Positions 28,776-36,758 of a stretch of 64,000 nt of DNA are shown piece by piece. The notes below the pieces were generated by a model. That model did no database searches. It was not told where the DNA came from and saw only the letters and a program-made list of their open reading frames with translations. Source of the DNA: Microbacterium thalassium (GTDB taxonomy: Bacteria > Actinomycetota > Actinomycetes > Actinomycetales > Microbacteriaceae); the NCBI RefSeq assembly GCF_014208045.1, contig NZ_JACHML010000001.1, positions 3,100,001 to 3,164,000 of the forward strand, written 5' to 3'. Position numbers and translations under genes: made by a program. How positions within the stretch are numbered: the first letter of the stretch is position 1; every line of letters starts with the position of its first letter.

Positions 28776-29963
28776 CTACGCGGCGCGCTTGTCCTTCTTC
28801 TTCTTTTTCTTCTTCTTGTCACGCTTGTCGCGCGGAAGATCCGCGGGCCCCTCGGTCGCGGGCAGACGCACCGTGAACGTCGAACCGCGTCCGGGGCGCG
28901 ACCACAGGCGCACTTCGCCGCCGTGACGGCTCACGGCGTGCTTCACGATCGACAGTCCCAGTCCCGTGCCGCCGGTGCGCCTCGAACGCGCCTGGTCGGC
29001 CCGGTAGAAGCGCTCGAAGATGCGTTCCTGGTCGGCCGGGGCGATGCCGATGCCGCGGTCGGTCACGACGACCTCGACGACGCCGTCCACGAGCCGGACG
29101 CCGACGCCCACGTCGGCGCCCGCGGGCGAGTAGGCGATGGCGTTCGAGATGAGGTTGCCGATGGCGTCCGTGAGGATCTGGGCGTCGCCGCGCACGTACA
29201 GCCCGCGCTTGCCGCCCCGCACCACCGTGACCCCCGCCGACGCCGCCTGAAGCGCGTGCGCCTCGAGGGCGGCGGTGAGCACCTCGTCGATCGAGACGTC
29301 CGCGTCCGGCGAGAGGTCGTCGGACTGCAGCCGCGACAGGTTCATGATGCGGGCGGTCAGCGCAGCCAGGCGGGAGGCCTCGGCGGTGAGCCGGCTCGCG
29401 AAGATGCGCACCTGCTCCGGATCGTCGGCGGCCGATTCGATCGCCTCGGCGAGCAGGCTCACAGCTCCCACGGGCGTCTTCAGCTCGTGGCTGGTGTTGG
29501 CCACGAAGTCGCGGCGCATCTGCTCGACCCGCTCGCGCTCGGTGATGTCGCGCATGACGACGAGGATGAGCCGCGGCGAGATGCGCGTGGCGCGCACGAC
29601 CACCAGGCGGGCTTCGGCCGGAGCGGTGACGCGCTGCAGGCGCAGCGTCTCGCGGGAGGAGTCGGCCGCGCGCGCGTGGCGCACGACCTCACGCAGCGGC
29701 TCTCCCGGCAGCGTCGTCCCTTCGGTGAACCCGAAGGGCACGGCCGCGCCCGACGCGGCGAGCACGTGATACGAGTTGTCGACGACGACGGCCGCATCGT
29801 CCATGGCGTGGACGACTTCGCGCACACCGTCGGGAACCGAGAGGGACGTGACGGCGTGCGCGCGATCGCGAGCGTCGAGTGCGACGACGACGAGCACCGT
29901 GATCGCGCCCCCGATGATGGCACCGGCCAGGAGCGCGAGCAGCGCCAGCTGCGTCGAATCCAT
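28776..29963 (-). CDS. senX3: Phosphate sensor histidine kinase SenX3
   Basis: 395-residue kinase, partner of RegX3. An N-terminal transmembrane helix (about 7-29), a PAS-like domain (about 45-140), HisKA with NTSHELKTP (H159) and HATPase_c ending GGTGLGLSIVKHAV. There is no large extracytoplasmic sensor; in mycobacteria PhoU and the Pst system transmit the phosphate signal to SenX3. The C-terminus is a run of Lys and Asp (KRDKKKKKKKKDKRAA). It is divergent from phoU. Confidence 0.93.
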   Translation of the reverse strand: MDSTQLALLALLAGAIIGGAITVLVVVALDARDRAHAVTSLSVPDGVREVVHAMDDAAVVVDNSYHVLAASGAAVPFGFTEGTTLPGEPLREVVRHARAADSSRETLRLQRVTAPAEARLVVVRATRISPRLILVVMRDITERERVEQMRRDFVANTSHELKTPVGAVSLLAEAIESAADDPEQVRIFASRLTAEASRLAALTARIMNLSRLQSDDLSPDADVSIDEVLTAALEAHALQAASAGVTVVRGGKRGLYVRGDAQILTDAIGNLISNAIAYSPAGADVGVGVRLVDGVVEVVVTDRGIGIAPADQERIFERFYRADQARSRRTGGTGLGLSIVKHAVSRHGGEVRLWSRPGRGSTFTVRLPATEGPADLPRDKRDKKKKKKKKDKRAA

Positions 29964-30037
29964 GCACTCACTGTAAACGGACGCGCGGCCCGCATCCGGA
30001 CCCCCGCGTCTCTCCCCGACGGTGCACCTCGGTACAA

Positions 30038-30065
30038 TTCACCATCAGGGCACCAGCCGTTAACC
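30038..30065 (+). promoter_or_regulatory. Candidate PHO-box direct repeats upstream of phoU
   Basis: Three hexamers in register at 11-base period: TTCACC (30038), GGCACC (30049) and TTAACC (30060). They match the GTTCACC-type repeat seen perfectly before pstS in this window. They lie 65-92 bases before the phoU start, between senX3 and phoU. Confidence 0.5.
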
Positions 30066-30129
30066 TTCCATGACCACAATCACGGAGGACCCTGCCGTCT
30101 CCCCCGCACCACATCGAAAGGTCTCCGGC

Positions 30130-30816
30130 ATGCGCGAAGTCTTCCACCAGTCTCTCGAGGACGTTCAGGCGCGCCTCGTCGAGATCGCCGAGCTGGTCGC
30201 CATCGCGATCGACAAGGCCACGACGTCGTTCGCCACGGGCGACGTCGCGCTGGCCGAGGAGGTCATCAGCGAGGACGCCATCATCGACGAGAAGACGGTG
30301 GCGCTCGACGAGATGGCGATCCAGCTGCTCGCGATGCAGCAGCCCGTCGCCGGCGACCTGCGCATCGTCGTGGCGGCGCTGCGGATGAGCGCGTCGCTCG
30401 AGCGCATGGGCGACATCGCCGAGCACATCGCCCAGTTCACGCGCCTGCGCTTCCCGGCGCGCGCGATCCCCACGGGCCTGAAGTCCACCTTCACCCGCAT
30501 GGGCGAGCTCGACGTGCAGCTGGCGAACAAGCTCACCGAGCTGCTGCAGACGCAGGATCTGGAGCTGGCCGAGGAGATCCGCAACGCCGATGACGAGATC
30601 GACGAGCTGCACGTGAGCGTCTTCGAGAAGGTCCTCGGCGACACCTGGACCGGCGAGGCGACCGAGACCGTGGACGCCACGCTCGCGAGCCGCTTCTTCG
30701 AGCGCTTCGCGGACCACGCCGTCTCGATCGCCAAGAAGGTCCACTACCTCGCGACCGGCGACTGGGACACCCACACCGAAGAGCCCATCGTGGAGCCGCA
30801 CTACCCCAATCACTGA
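30130..30816 (+). CDS. phoU: Phosphate signalling protein PhoU
   Basis: 228-residue all-helical protein of two PhoU repeats, each a three-helix bundle with acidic metal-binding E/D residues (for example DAIIDEKTVALDE and NADDEIDELHVSVF). It represses phosphate-starvation signalling by linking the Pst transporter to SenX3. Start ATG 30130 (MREVFHQSLEDV) has GAAAGG upstream; an ATG at 30070 would add 20 residues and lacks an SD. It is separate from pstSCAB, which lies 16 kb away. Confidence 0.93.
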   Translation: MREVFHQSLEDVQARLVEIAELVAIAIDKATTSFATGDVALAEEVISEDAIIDEKTVALDEMAIQLLAMQQPVAGDLRIVVAALRMSASLERMGDIAEHIAQFTRLRFPARAIPTGLKSTFTRMGELDVQLANKLTELLQTQDLELAEEIRNADDEIDELHVSVFEKVLGDTWTGEATETVDATLASRFFERFADHAVSIAKKVHYLATGDWDTHTEEPIVEPHYPNH

Positions 30817-30836
30817 TCGGGCGCAGCGCGCACAGA

Positions 30837-30874
30837 CGAAAGGAGCGGATGCCTCACGGCATCCGCTCCTTTCG
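30837..30874. terminator. Bidirectional terminator between phoU and gpmA
   Basis: 17-bp perfect inverted repeat (30837-30853 with 30858-30874), loop of four bases, with CGAAAGG/CCTTTCG ends, between convergent genes. Confidence 0.88.
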
Positions 30875-30891
30875 CTTGTGGGACGGCGTCC

Positions 30892-31641
30892 CTACTTCTT
30901 GCCCTGCGCGGCGACCGCTGCGGCGCCCGCGGCGGCGGCCTCGGGGTCGAGGTACTCGCCGGGCCCGAGGGGCATCATGTCCTCGCCGAGCTTGTAGACC
31001 AGCGGAATGCCGGTGGGGATGTTCAGCTCCGAGATGTCGTCGTCGCTGATGCCGTCGAGGTGCTTGACGAGACCGCGCAGCGAGTTGCCGTGCGCCGTCA
31101 CGAGCACGGTCTTGCCGGAGCGCAGGTCGGGGATGATGTCGCTCTCCCAGTAGGGCAGCATGCGGTCGATCACGAGCTTGAGCGACTCGGTGTGCGGCAC
31201 CTCGCCGTCGATGCCGACGTAGCGCGGGTCGCCCACCTGGCTGTACTCGTCGTCGGCGGGAAGCGGCGGCGGCGGCACGTCGAACGAGCGGCGCCACAGC
31301 ATGAACTGCTCGTTGCCGAACTCGGCGAGGGTCTGGGCCTTGTCCTTGCCCTGAAGCGCACCGTAGTGACGCTCGTTGAGGCGCCACGAGCGCTTGACCG
31401 GGATCCACAGCCGGTCGGCGGTGTCGAGGGCGAGGTTCGCGGTCTGGATGGCGCGGCTGAGCACCGAGGTGTGCAGGACGTCGGGGAGGATGCCCGACTC
31501 CGCCATCAGCTCGCCGCCGCGACGGGCCTCGGCTTCGCCCTGCTCGGTGAGGCGGACATCGACCCACCCGGTGAACTGGTTGGACTTGTTCCACTCGCTC
31601 TGGCCGTGACGGAGGAGGATCAGCGTGTATGGCGCGGTCAT
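30892..31641 (-). CDS. gpmA: 2,3-bisphosphoglycerate-dependent phosphoglycerate mutase
   Basis: 249-residue glycolytic enzyme interconverting 3- and 2-phosphoglycerate. The phosphohistidine motif [10 protein letters not shown] is at 9-18, and [14 protein letters not shown] and [16 protein letters not shown] carry the second His. An Ala-rich C-terminal tail is extra. ATG 31641 follows TATCAT by six bases and has no SD. In mycobacteria gpm1 is next to senX3-regX3, as here. Confidence 0.96.
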   Translation of the reverse strand: MTAPYTLILLRHGQSEWNKSNQFTGWVDVRLTEQGEAEARRGGELMAESGILPDVLHTSVLSRAIQTANLALDTADRLWIPVKRSWRLNERHYGALQGKDKAQTLAEFGNEQFMLWRRSFDVPPPPLPADDEYSQVGDPRYVGIDGEVPHTESLKLVIDRMLPYWESDIIPDLRSGKTVLVTAHGNSLRGLVKHLDGISDDDISELNIPTGIPLVYKLGEDMMPLGPGEYLDPEAAAAGAAAVAAQGKK

Positions 31642-31647
31642 GCGCCC

Positions 31648-31653
31648 ATGATA
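31648..31653 (-). promoter_or_regulatory. -10 element of a leaderless promoter (gpmA)
   Basis: TATCAT, six bases, then ATG at 31641 on the minus strand. Confidence 0.6.
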
Positions 31654-31724
31654 TCGACGGATGCGGTGCCGCTCAGGCCCCTGCGCGCGACGAGCCCGGC
31701 GGGCGCCGCTGGCATCATGGAGGC

Positions 31725-32561
31725 ATGCCCGCAGGCCGCTCCCCCGTCGGACAGGTCACCCGCGGCACGACCGGCACGAACCGGCTGCGGCGCGTGGACC
31801 GCTGGATCGCGCGGCATCCGGCGCTGCGGAACGCCGGCGATCCCCTCGTGGTGGACCTCGGCTACGGCGCCAGCGGCGTGACCGCGCTCGAACTGCACGC
31901 GCGCCTGTCTCGCACGCGCCCCGACGTGGAGGTCCTCGGCCTCGAGATCGCGCCCGAGCGGGTCGAGCGCGCCCGCGCGCAGCTGGCAGAGGTCCGCGCC
32001 GGCCGCACGTCGTTCGCGCCGGACGCCCGGGTGTCGTTCGCGCGCGGCGGCTTCGAAGTGCCCGTGCCCGCCGGCCGGCGCCCGGCGGTCATCCGCGCGA
32101 TGAACGTGCTGCGCCAGTACGACGAGGCGGACGTGGCGGCCGCGTGGGCGCAGATGGCAGGGCGCCTCGCCGACGGCGGACTGCTGGTCGAGGGCACGTG
32201 CGACGAGCTCGGGCGCATCGTGACGTGGGTGGCGGTGGATGCCGGCGGAACACCCCAGTCGTTCACCGTGTCCCTGCGGCTCGCGGCTCTCGAGCATCCG
32301 TCCGTCGCCGCCGAGCGGCTCCCCAAGGCGCTCATCCACCGCAACGTGCCGGGCGAGCGCGTCCACGCGTTCCTCGGCGCCCTCGACGCCGAGTGGGAGC
32401 GCGCGGCGGCCGTGTCGCCGTTCGGCCCCGTGCATCGGTGGCGCACGGCCCTCGCGGCACTCGCGTCGGCCGGGTGGCCGCTGCGCGAGCGCGCCCGGTG
32501 GGCGCTGGGCGAGGTGACCCTGCCGTGGGAGGCGGTGGCGCCGGGCGATCCGTCGGCGTGA
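31725..32561 (+). CDS. Class I SAM-dependent methyltransferase-like protein
   Basis: 278-residue protein with a Rossmann methyltransferase core: motif [17 protein letters not shown], acidic end of beta-2 [11 protein letters not shown], and [13 protein letters not shown]. The acceptor is unknown. GGAGG ends close before the ATG at 31725; an upstream extension is rejected because it lacks an SD and lies in the gpmA promoter. It is divergent from gpmA and converges on the FUSC gene with a one-base gap. Confidence 0.8.
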   Translation: MPAGRSPVGQVTRGTTGTNRLRRVDRWIARHPALRNAGDPLVVDLGYGASGVTALELHARLSRTRPDVEVLGLEIAPERVERARAQLAEVRAGRTSFAPDARVSFARGGFEVPVPAGRRPAVIRAMNVLRQYDEADVAAAWAQMAGRLADGGLLVEGTCDELGRIVTWVAVDAGGTPQSFTVSLRLAALEHPSVAAERLPKALIHRNVPGERVHAFLGALDAEWERAAAVSPFGPVHRWRTALAALASAGWPLRERARWALGEVTLPWEAVAPGDPSA

Positions 32562-32562
32562 C

Positions 32563-33669
32563 TCAGATGCGGGGCACGACGGCGCGCGCCTCGGCGTGGG
32601 GCATCCCGGTCGCCGTGAGCAGGTCGACGACGAACGGGCGCAGCGCCGCGATGAGGTTCTGGTCCCCGAGCGAGGCCTCCGGGAGGATCTTCGCCGGGTC
32701 GAGGCGGCCGGCGAGCGCGATCAGCGATGCGCGGGCGGCCGGGGCGTCCGCGATGTCGTCGAGCGAGTGCGCGATGAGCGTCGCCGCCCGCAGCATCTCG
32801 GCGATGAGGTCGGCCGCGACAGGGCGGGGCACCCCGTCGTCGACGAGGTAGGCGGCGCGCCGCGCGATCACGCGCAGATTGCGCGAGGCCAGGTCCATCG
32901 ACTGGTGCACGCGCTCCTGGCGTTCGAGCTCCGCCCGCTGCCGGCGCAGGAACGGCGAGATGCGCGCGATGCCGAGGCCCGTGTCGAGGGACTCCCGCCA
33001 GCGGTCCAGCAGCGGCTGGAGCCCGCGGGCCTTCGTCAGCCCCCGCTCGCCGCGCAGGCGGTCGCCGCGGCGCAGCGCCTGGACGAGCGCGCCGCCGGCG
33101 GCCTCGAACGCGGCGAAGACCGCGGCGCCGTCGCGGCGGGCGGAGCGGACGGCGTCGCGCGGGATGAGCGCGGTGACCAGCAGCGCCGCCACGCCGCCGA
33201 TCGCGCCGTCGATGAGGCGCGAGAACGGCGAGCTCGCCGGGATGATCATGACGATGAGCGACTGGATCGCCGCCGCCATCGCGAAACCCGGCTGCGACGA
33301 CAGCAGCCGCGCGATCACGAGCGTCGCACCGAGGGCGAGGGCGAGCTGCCACCAGCCCGTTCCCGTGAGGGTGAACAGCAGCTCGGCCACGGCGATGCCG
33401 ACCACCATGCCCACGACCGTCTCGAGCACGCGCCGCGGCCGCGCGTCTCGCACCAGCCCGAGGCTCGAGACGGTGACGGTCGCCGCCAGCAGCGGAACCT
33501 CGTGGCCGAGCACGTAGTGCGCGAACGAGAAGGCGGCGGTGGCCGCGACGACGATCTGGACGATCGCGATCCCGGATCCGCGCAGGCGGCTCAACGCGGG
33601 GCGCGGATCGAGCCGTGTGCGCCACGTCGTCGGCACCGCGGCGGTGACGGGAGGCGGTTCGGCGCTCAC
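32563..33669 (-). CDS. FUSC-family inner-membrane protein
   Basis: 368-residue membrane protein. The first half has about six hydrophobic helices typical of the FUSC/aromatic-acid exporter (PF06081/13515) group, including the polar-flanked VVGMVVGIAVAELLF; the second half is a cytoplasmic helical domain rich in Arg. Family members take part in efflux of aromatic acids or in membrane stress; the substrate here is unknown. It starts with GTG at 33669, about 20 bases after the ygfZ stop on the same strand. Confidence 0.83.
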   Translation of the reverse strand: MSAEPPPVTAAVPTTWRTRLDPRPALSRLRGSGIAIVQIVVAATAAFSFAHYVLGHEVPLLAATVTVSSLGLVRDARPRRVLETVVGMVVGIAVAELLFTLTGTGWWQLALALGATLVIARLLSSQPGFAMAAAIQSLIVMIIPASSPFSRLIDGAIGGVAALLVTALIPRDAVRSARRDGAAVFAAFEAAGGALVQALRRGDRLRGERGLTKARGLQPLLDRWRESLDTGLGIARISPFLRRQRAELERQERVHQSMDLASRNLRVIARRAAYLVDDGVPRPVAADLIAEMLRAATLIAHSLDDIADAPAARASLIALAGRLDPAKILPEASLGDQNLIAALRPFVVDLLTATGMPHAEARAVVPRI

Positions 33670-33688
33670 GACGCGGATGCCTGCCGGT

Positions 33689-34801
33689 TCAGGCCGACGA
33701 CGCGGCGCGGCGCGACAGCCGCGGGATGCGCGGCACGCCCGCGGTCGCCCCGGCGTCGGGCGGAACGATGACCTCCTGCGCGGCGGCGACGGGCCCGTCG
33801 TCGGTGTCGACGGTCAGCGCGGCGTCGACCGGCGTGGTCCGCCGCACGATCGCGAGGGCGATGGGGCCTTGCTCGAAGTGTCGCGCGACCGAGGTGATCG
33901 CGCCGACCTCGGTGTCCCCCGCGCGCACGGGAGCGCCGGGCTCGGGGAGCACGGTCCCGCTGCCGTCCAGCTGCAGGGCGACCAGCCGGCGCGGCGGGTG
34001 GCCCAGGTTGTGCACCTTGGCGACGGTCTCCTGGCCGCGGTAGCAGCCCTTGTCGAGGTGGACGGCGGTGCGCAGCCAGTCGAGCTCGTGCGGCAGGGCC
34101 CGCTCGTCGACGTCGCCGGCACGGCGCGGCCGCCATGCGGCGACGCGCAGCGCCTCGGCGGCGTCGCGCCCGGCCAGGGCCAACTCGCCCGCCGCCGCGC
34201 ACTCGACGATGCGCGCGAGCTCGGCCCGCGGCACGATCGCCTCGGCCCAATCCCGCTCGGCGCCGGGGTGCGCGTCGTCCGCGGCGTACGCGTGACCGCC
34301 GACGGTCACGCCCGGCCACGGGTCGTGCCAGACGAGCGGAACGCCCGCGGGAGCCGCGACCCCGATGCCCGCGAGCGCGGCGGGCGCGCCGCCGACGACC
34401 GCGACCTCGGCGGACGCGTCGCGCGGGGCGACGCGCAGGCGGAACCGCATGCGGGTGAGCCACAGCAGCAGCCCGTCGGCATCCGCCCGGTCGGCGATCA
34501 GCCACGTCGTCTCGCCGTCGTCGAGGACGGATGCGGCGTGCTCGATGTGTCCGTGGGGGTCGAGCACGAGCGTCTCGGTGCTCTCCCCGGGGGCCAGCGA
34601 TGCCAGCGCCTGCGACGTCAGCGAATCCAGCCACGTCAGGCGGTCCTCGCCCGTGACCGCGATCACGCGGCGGTCGTCGAGGGGCGTCAGAGCGGTGCCC
34701 GCGGCGAGCGCGCGCTGCTCGGCGACGGGGTTGCCCAGGTGGACGAGCGCGCCGTCGTCGTCGACGACGGCGCCGGGGACCTCGGTGTACATGGCCGTCA
34801 C
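33689..34801 (-). CDS. ygfZ: Folate-dependent Fe-S maintenance protein YgfZ
   Basis: 370-residue protein of the GcvT/YgfZ superfamily, which helps keep certain iron-sulfur enzymes active and binds tetrahydrofolate. The diagnostic motif KGCYRGQE is present near residue 245, with the reactive Cys. I favour GTG 34801, which overlaps the upstream stop as GTGA; ATG 34792 would shorten it by three residues. It is translationally coupled to the nitrobindin-like gene, an arrangement common in actinobacteria. Confidence 0.92.
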   Translation of the reverse strand: MTAMYTEVPGAVVDDDGALVHLGNPVAEQRALAAGTALTPLDDRRVIAVTGEDRLTWLDSLTSQALASLAPGESTETLVLDPHGHIEHAASVLDDGETTWLIADRADADGLLLWLTRMRFRLRVAPRDASAEVAVVGGAPAALAGIGVAAPAGVPLVWHDPWPGVTVGGHAYAADDAHPGAERDWAEAIVPRAELARIVECAAAGELALAGRDAAEALRVAAWRPRRAGDVDERALPHELDWLRTAVHLDKGCYRGQETVAKVHNLGHPPRRLVALQLDGSGTVLPEPGAPVRAGDTEVGAITSVARHFEQGPIALAIVRRTTPVDAALTVDTDDGPVAAAQEVIVPPDAGATAGVPRIPRLSRRAASSA

Positions 34802-35403
34802 TCCACGCGCGCGAGACGCGCGGAGGCGTGGGAGGCCAGCTCGCCGCCGAGCGCGGCGATGTCCCACGCCCACAGCAGGTGGCCGTCGACCAGTCCGTAC
34901 ATGCGCGTCGCGGCCGCGTAGTGCTTGGCGCCGGCGGTGCGGACGACGGCGTCGGTCGCCATGTCGATGCGGGGGCCGCGAACCTGGCCCAGATACAGCT
35001 CGCTGACGCCGTCGGAGTGCACGATGGGCGCCTCGATGTCGAACCCGCCCTCGTCGTTGCGCAGCGCCTCGACATCGTCGACCGTGCGCGCGGATCCGCC
35101 GGCGACGGCCGGGAGCAGTCCGGGACCGGCGTCCGCGTCGGTCGCGGGCCGCGCCAGCCGCCAGAACCCGGTCTCGGCCACGAGCGGCCGCGCGGGCTCA
35201 TCGGCGGTGGCGTCGAGCCATGCGTTCGCGGCGTAGTTCAGGTAGTCGCCGCCGTCATGGCTGAAGCTCACCCGGTGGGTGAATTCGCCCGAGAAGTGCG
35301 TGTCGGCGGCGTCGTAGTCGATGACGCCGCTGCCTTCCCACACGCCGATGAGCCACGACAGCGGCACGAGGTCGGCGGGCAGATCGGTGGGGAGTTCGAT
35401 CAC
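34798..35403 (-). CDS. Nitrobindin-like FABP-family heme protein (DUF1794/THAP4)
   Basis: 201-residue beta-barrel protein. The lipocalin/nitrobindin signature GxWxGxG appears as GVWEGSG near residue 20. Homologues bind ferric heme through a C-terminal His and scavenge or isomerise peroxynitrite/NO; a candidate lies in the [11 protein letters not shown] segment. GTG 35403 has GGGAG upstream. It is flanked by a 37-aa membrane protein gene and ygfZ on the same strand. Confidence 0.87.
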   Translation of the reverse strand: MIELPTDLPADLVPLSWLIGVWEGSGVIDYDAADTHFSGEFTHRVSFSHDGGDYLNYAANAWLDATADEPARPLVAETGFWRLARPATDADAGPGLLPAVAGGSARTVDDVEALRNDEGGFDIEAPIVHSDGVSELYLGQVRGPRIDMATDAVVRTAGAKHYAAATRMYGLVDGHLLWAWDIAALGGELASHASARLARVE

Positions 35404-35413
35404 GGCGCTCCCG

Positions 35414-35527
35414 TCAGCGCTGGCCGCGGAACAGGTTCCAGACCACGACGCCCGAGGTGAAGACGATCGCGAGGGACGCCAGGCCCAGCAGGCCCACGAA
35501 GAAGAGTTCGAGCGCGACGAGGTTCAT
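35414..35527 (-). CDS. 37-residue single-span membrane protein (small ORF)
   Basis: Small [23 protein letters not shown], then a short hydrophobic stretch and a basic end NLFRGQR. Almost the whole protein is one transmembrane helix. Support comes from position (10 bases before the nitrobindin-like start), a TAAGGT-N6-ATG leaderless promoter signature and the positive C-terminal flank. Function unknown. The -10 overlaps the TAA stop of the preceding 96-aa gene. Confidence 0.7.
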   Translation of the reverse strand: MNLVALELFFVGLLGLASLAIVFTSGVVVWNLFRGQR

Positions 35528-35533
35528 GACCCC

Positions 35534-35539
35534 ACCTTA
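35534..35539 (-). promoter_or_regulatory. -10 element of a leaderless promoter (37-aa gene)
   Basis: TAAGGT, six bases, then ATG at 35527 on the minus strand. Confidence 0.5.
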
Positions 35540-35827
35540 TCCGGGAACGACGGCCGCGAGAGCGAACCCGAGGCTGACGAAGCCCATCGTGACCATGGCG
35601 CCGAGGATGCCGGCCGCCACGCGCTGGGTGAAGCCGTGGGACCGGCCGGTCGCCAGCTGCAGGCCGAACGACAGGATGAGGCAGACGCCGAGGCCGACGG
35701 CGAGCCACATCGTGCGGTCCGGGGCGGGTACGGCGAGGCCGATCGCGACGGCGATGACGGCCGCCGAGACCCACACCGCGATGATGCCCCCGACGAGTCG
35801 GCGGGGCGCGAGATCGGGTGCGGACAT
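35537..35827 (-). CDS. Small membrane protein, three predicted helices
   Basis: 96-residue hydrophobic protein with segments near 14-32 ([20 protein letters not shown]), 40-58 and 70-94. No known domain is recognised; similar short proteins are common in Microbacteriaceae. The start is ATG 35827 with GGGAG-like purines upstream. It is divergent from glnR and ends at the promoter of the 37-aa gene, with which it may be cotranscribed. Confidence 0.75.
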   Translation of the reverse strand: MSAPDLAPRRLVGGIIAVWVSAAVIAVAIGLAVPAPDRTMWLAVGLGVCLILSFGLQLATGRSHGFTQRVAAGILGAMVTMGFVSLGFALAAVVPG

Positions 35828-35998
35828 GCCCCCATTCTCCCTCACCGTCGACGAAGGCGCACCACGCACGCCCGTCCCGCGCGCCGGGCCGCGCGGGCTC
35901 GCTCGATGACACGATTCAGTGCGGGTGACGGAGAGCGCTCCCCTCGACCCCCTACACTGGTCTCCACGGCGTGCACCCCACGCCGGGAGGATGACGTC

Positions 35999-36697
35999 TT
36001 GGCACAGCTTCTGGTTCTGAGCTCCACGCACGGAGGCTCCGCCGTCCTGCCCGCGCTCGAACTGCTCAGCCATCGGGTGCGCCAGATCCCGGCCGAACCC
36101 GCCCAGCTCGTCAACGCCCCGAGCGCCGACGTCATCTTCGTCGACGCCCGCGCGGATCTGGTCGGCGCGAAGTCGCTGTGCAAGATCCTCAACACGACGG
36201 GGCTCGATGCCCCCCTGATCCTCGTGGTCACCGAGGGCGGCCTGACCGCGGTGTCGACGGACTGGGGCGTCGACGACGTGATCCTGATGAGCGCGGGCCC
36301 GGCCGAGGTCGACGCCCGCATCCGGCTCGCGATCGGGCGCCTGTCGAAGGAGCACGTCTCCAGCCGCATCCAGACCTCGGGCATCACGATCGACGAGTCC
36401 TCCTACTCGGCCAAGGTGCACGGCAAGCCCCTGGACCTGACGTACAAGGAGTTCCAGCTCCTGCACTTCTTCGCGACGCACCCGTCCCGGGTGTTCACGC
36501 GCGAGCAGCTGCTGAGCGAGGTGTGGGGCTACGACTACTTCGGCGGCACCCGCACCGTCGACGTCCACGTGCGGCGCCTGCGCGCCAAGCTCGGCGATCT
36601 CGAGCAGCTCATCGGCACCGTGCGCAACGTCGGCTACCGCTTCAACGTGTACGAGGACGATCAGCTGCCCGCGCCGCGCGAGCGTTCGGGCACCTGA
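35999..36697 (+). CDS. glnR: GlnR-type OmpR-family regulator with TTG start
   Basis: 232-residue regulator similar to actinobacterial GlnR, the nitrogen regulator that also touches phosphate and carbon genes. N-terminal [27 protein letters not shown] and [19 protein letters not shown] match the GlnR receiver, which is atypical and lacks the usual switch residues. The winged helix has [12 protein letters not shown] and [12 protein letters not shown]. The start is TTG 35999, eight bases after GGGAGG; no ATG/GTG in frame fits. TACACT at about 35952 is a likely -10. No kinase is adjacent. Confidence 0.88.
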   Translation: MAQLLVLSSTHGGSAVLPALELLSHRVRQIPAEPAQLVNAPSADVIFVDARADLVGAKSLCKILNTTGLDAPLILVVTEGGLTAVSTDWGVDDVILMSAGPAEVDARIRLAIGRLSKEHVSSRIQTSGITIDESSYSAKVHGKPLDLTYKEFQLLHFFATHPSRVFTREQLLSEVWGYDYFGGTRTVDVHVRRLRAKLGDLEQLIGTVRNVGYRFNVYEDDQLPAPRERSGT

Positions 36698-36758
36698 CTC
36701 GCCGTCCCGCGCGGCATCCGTTCACACTCTCGTCACGCCATCCTGCAATGATGAGGGA

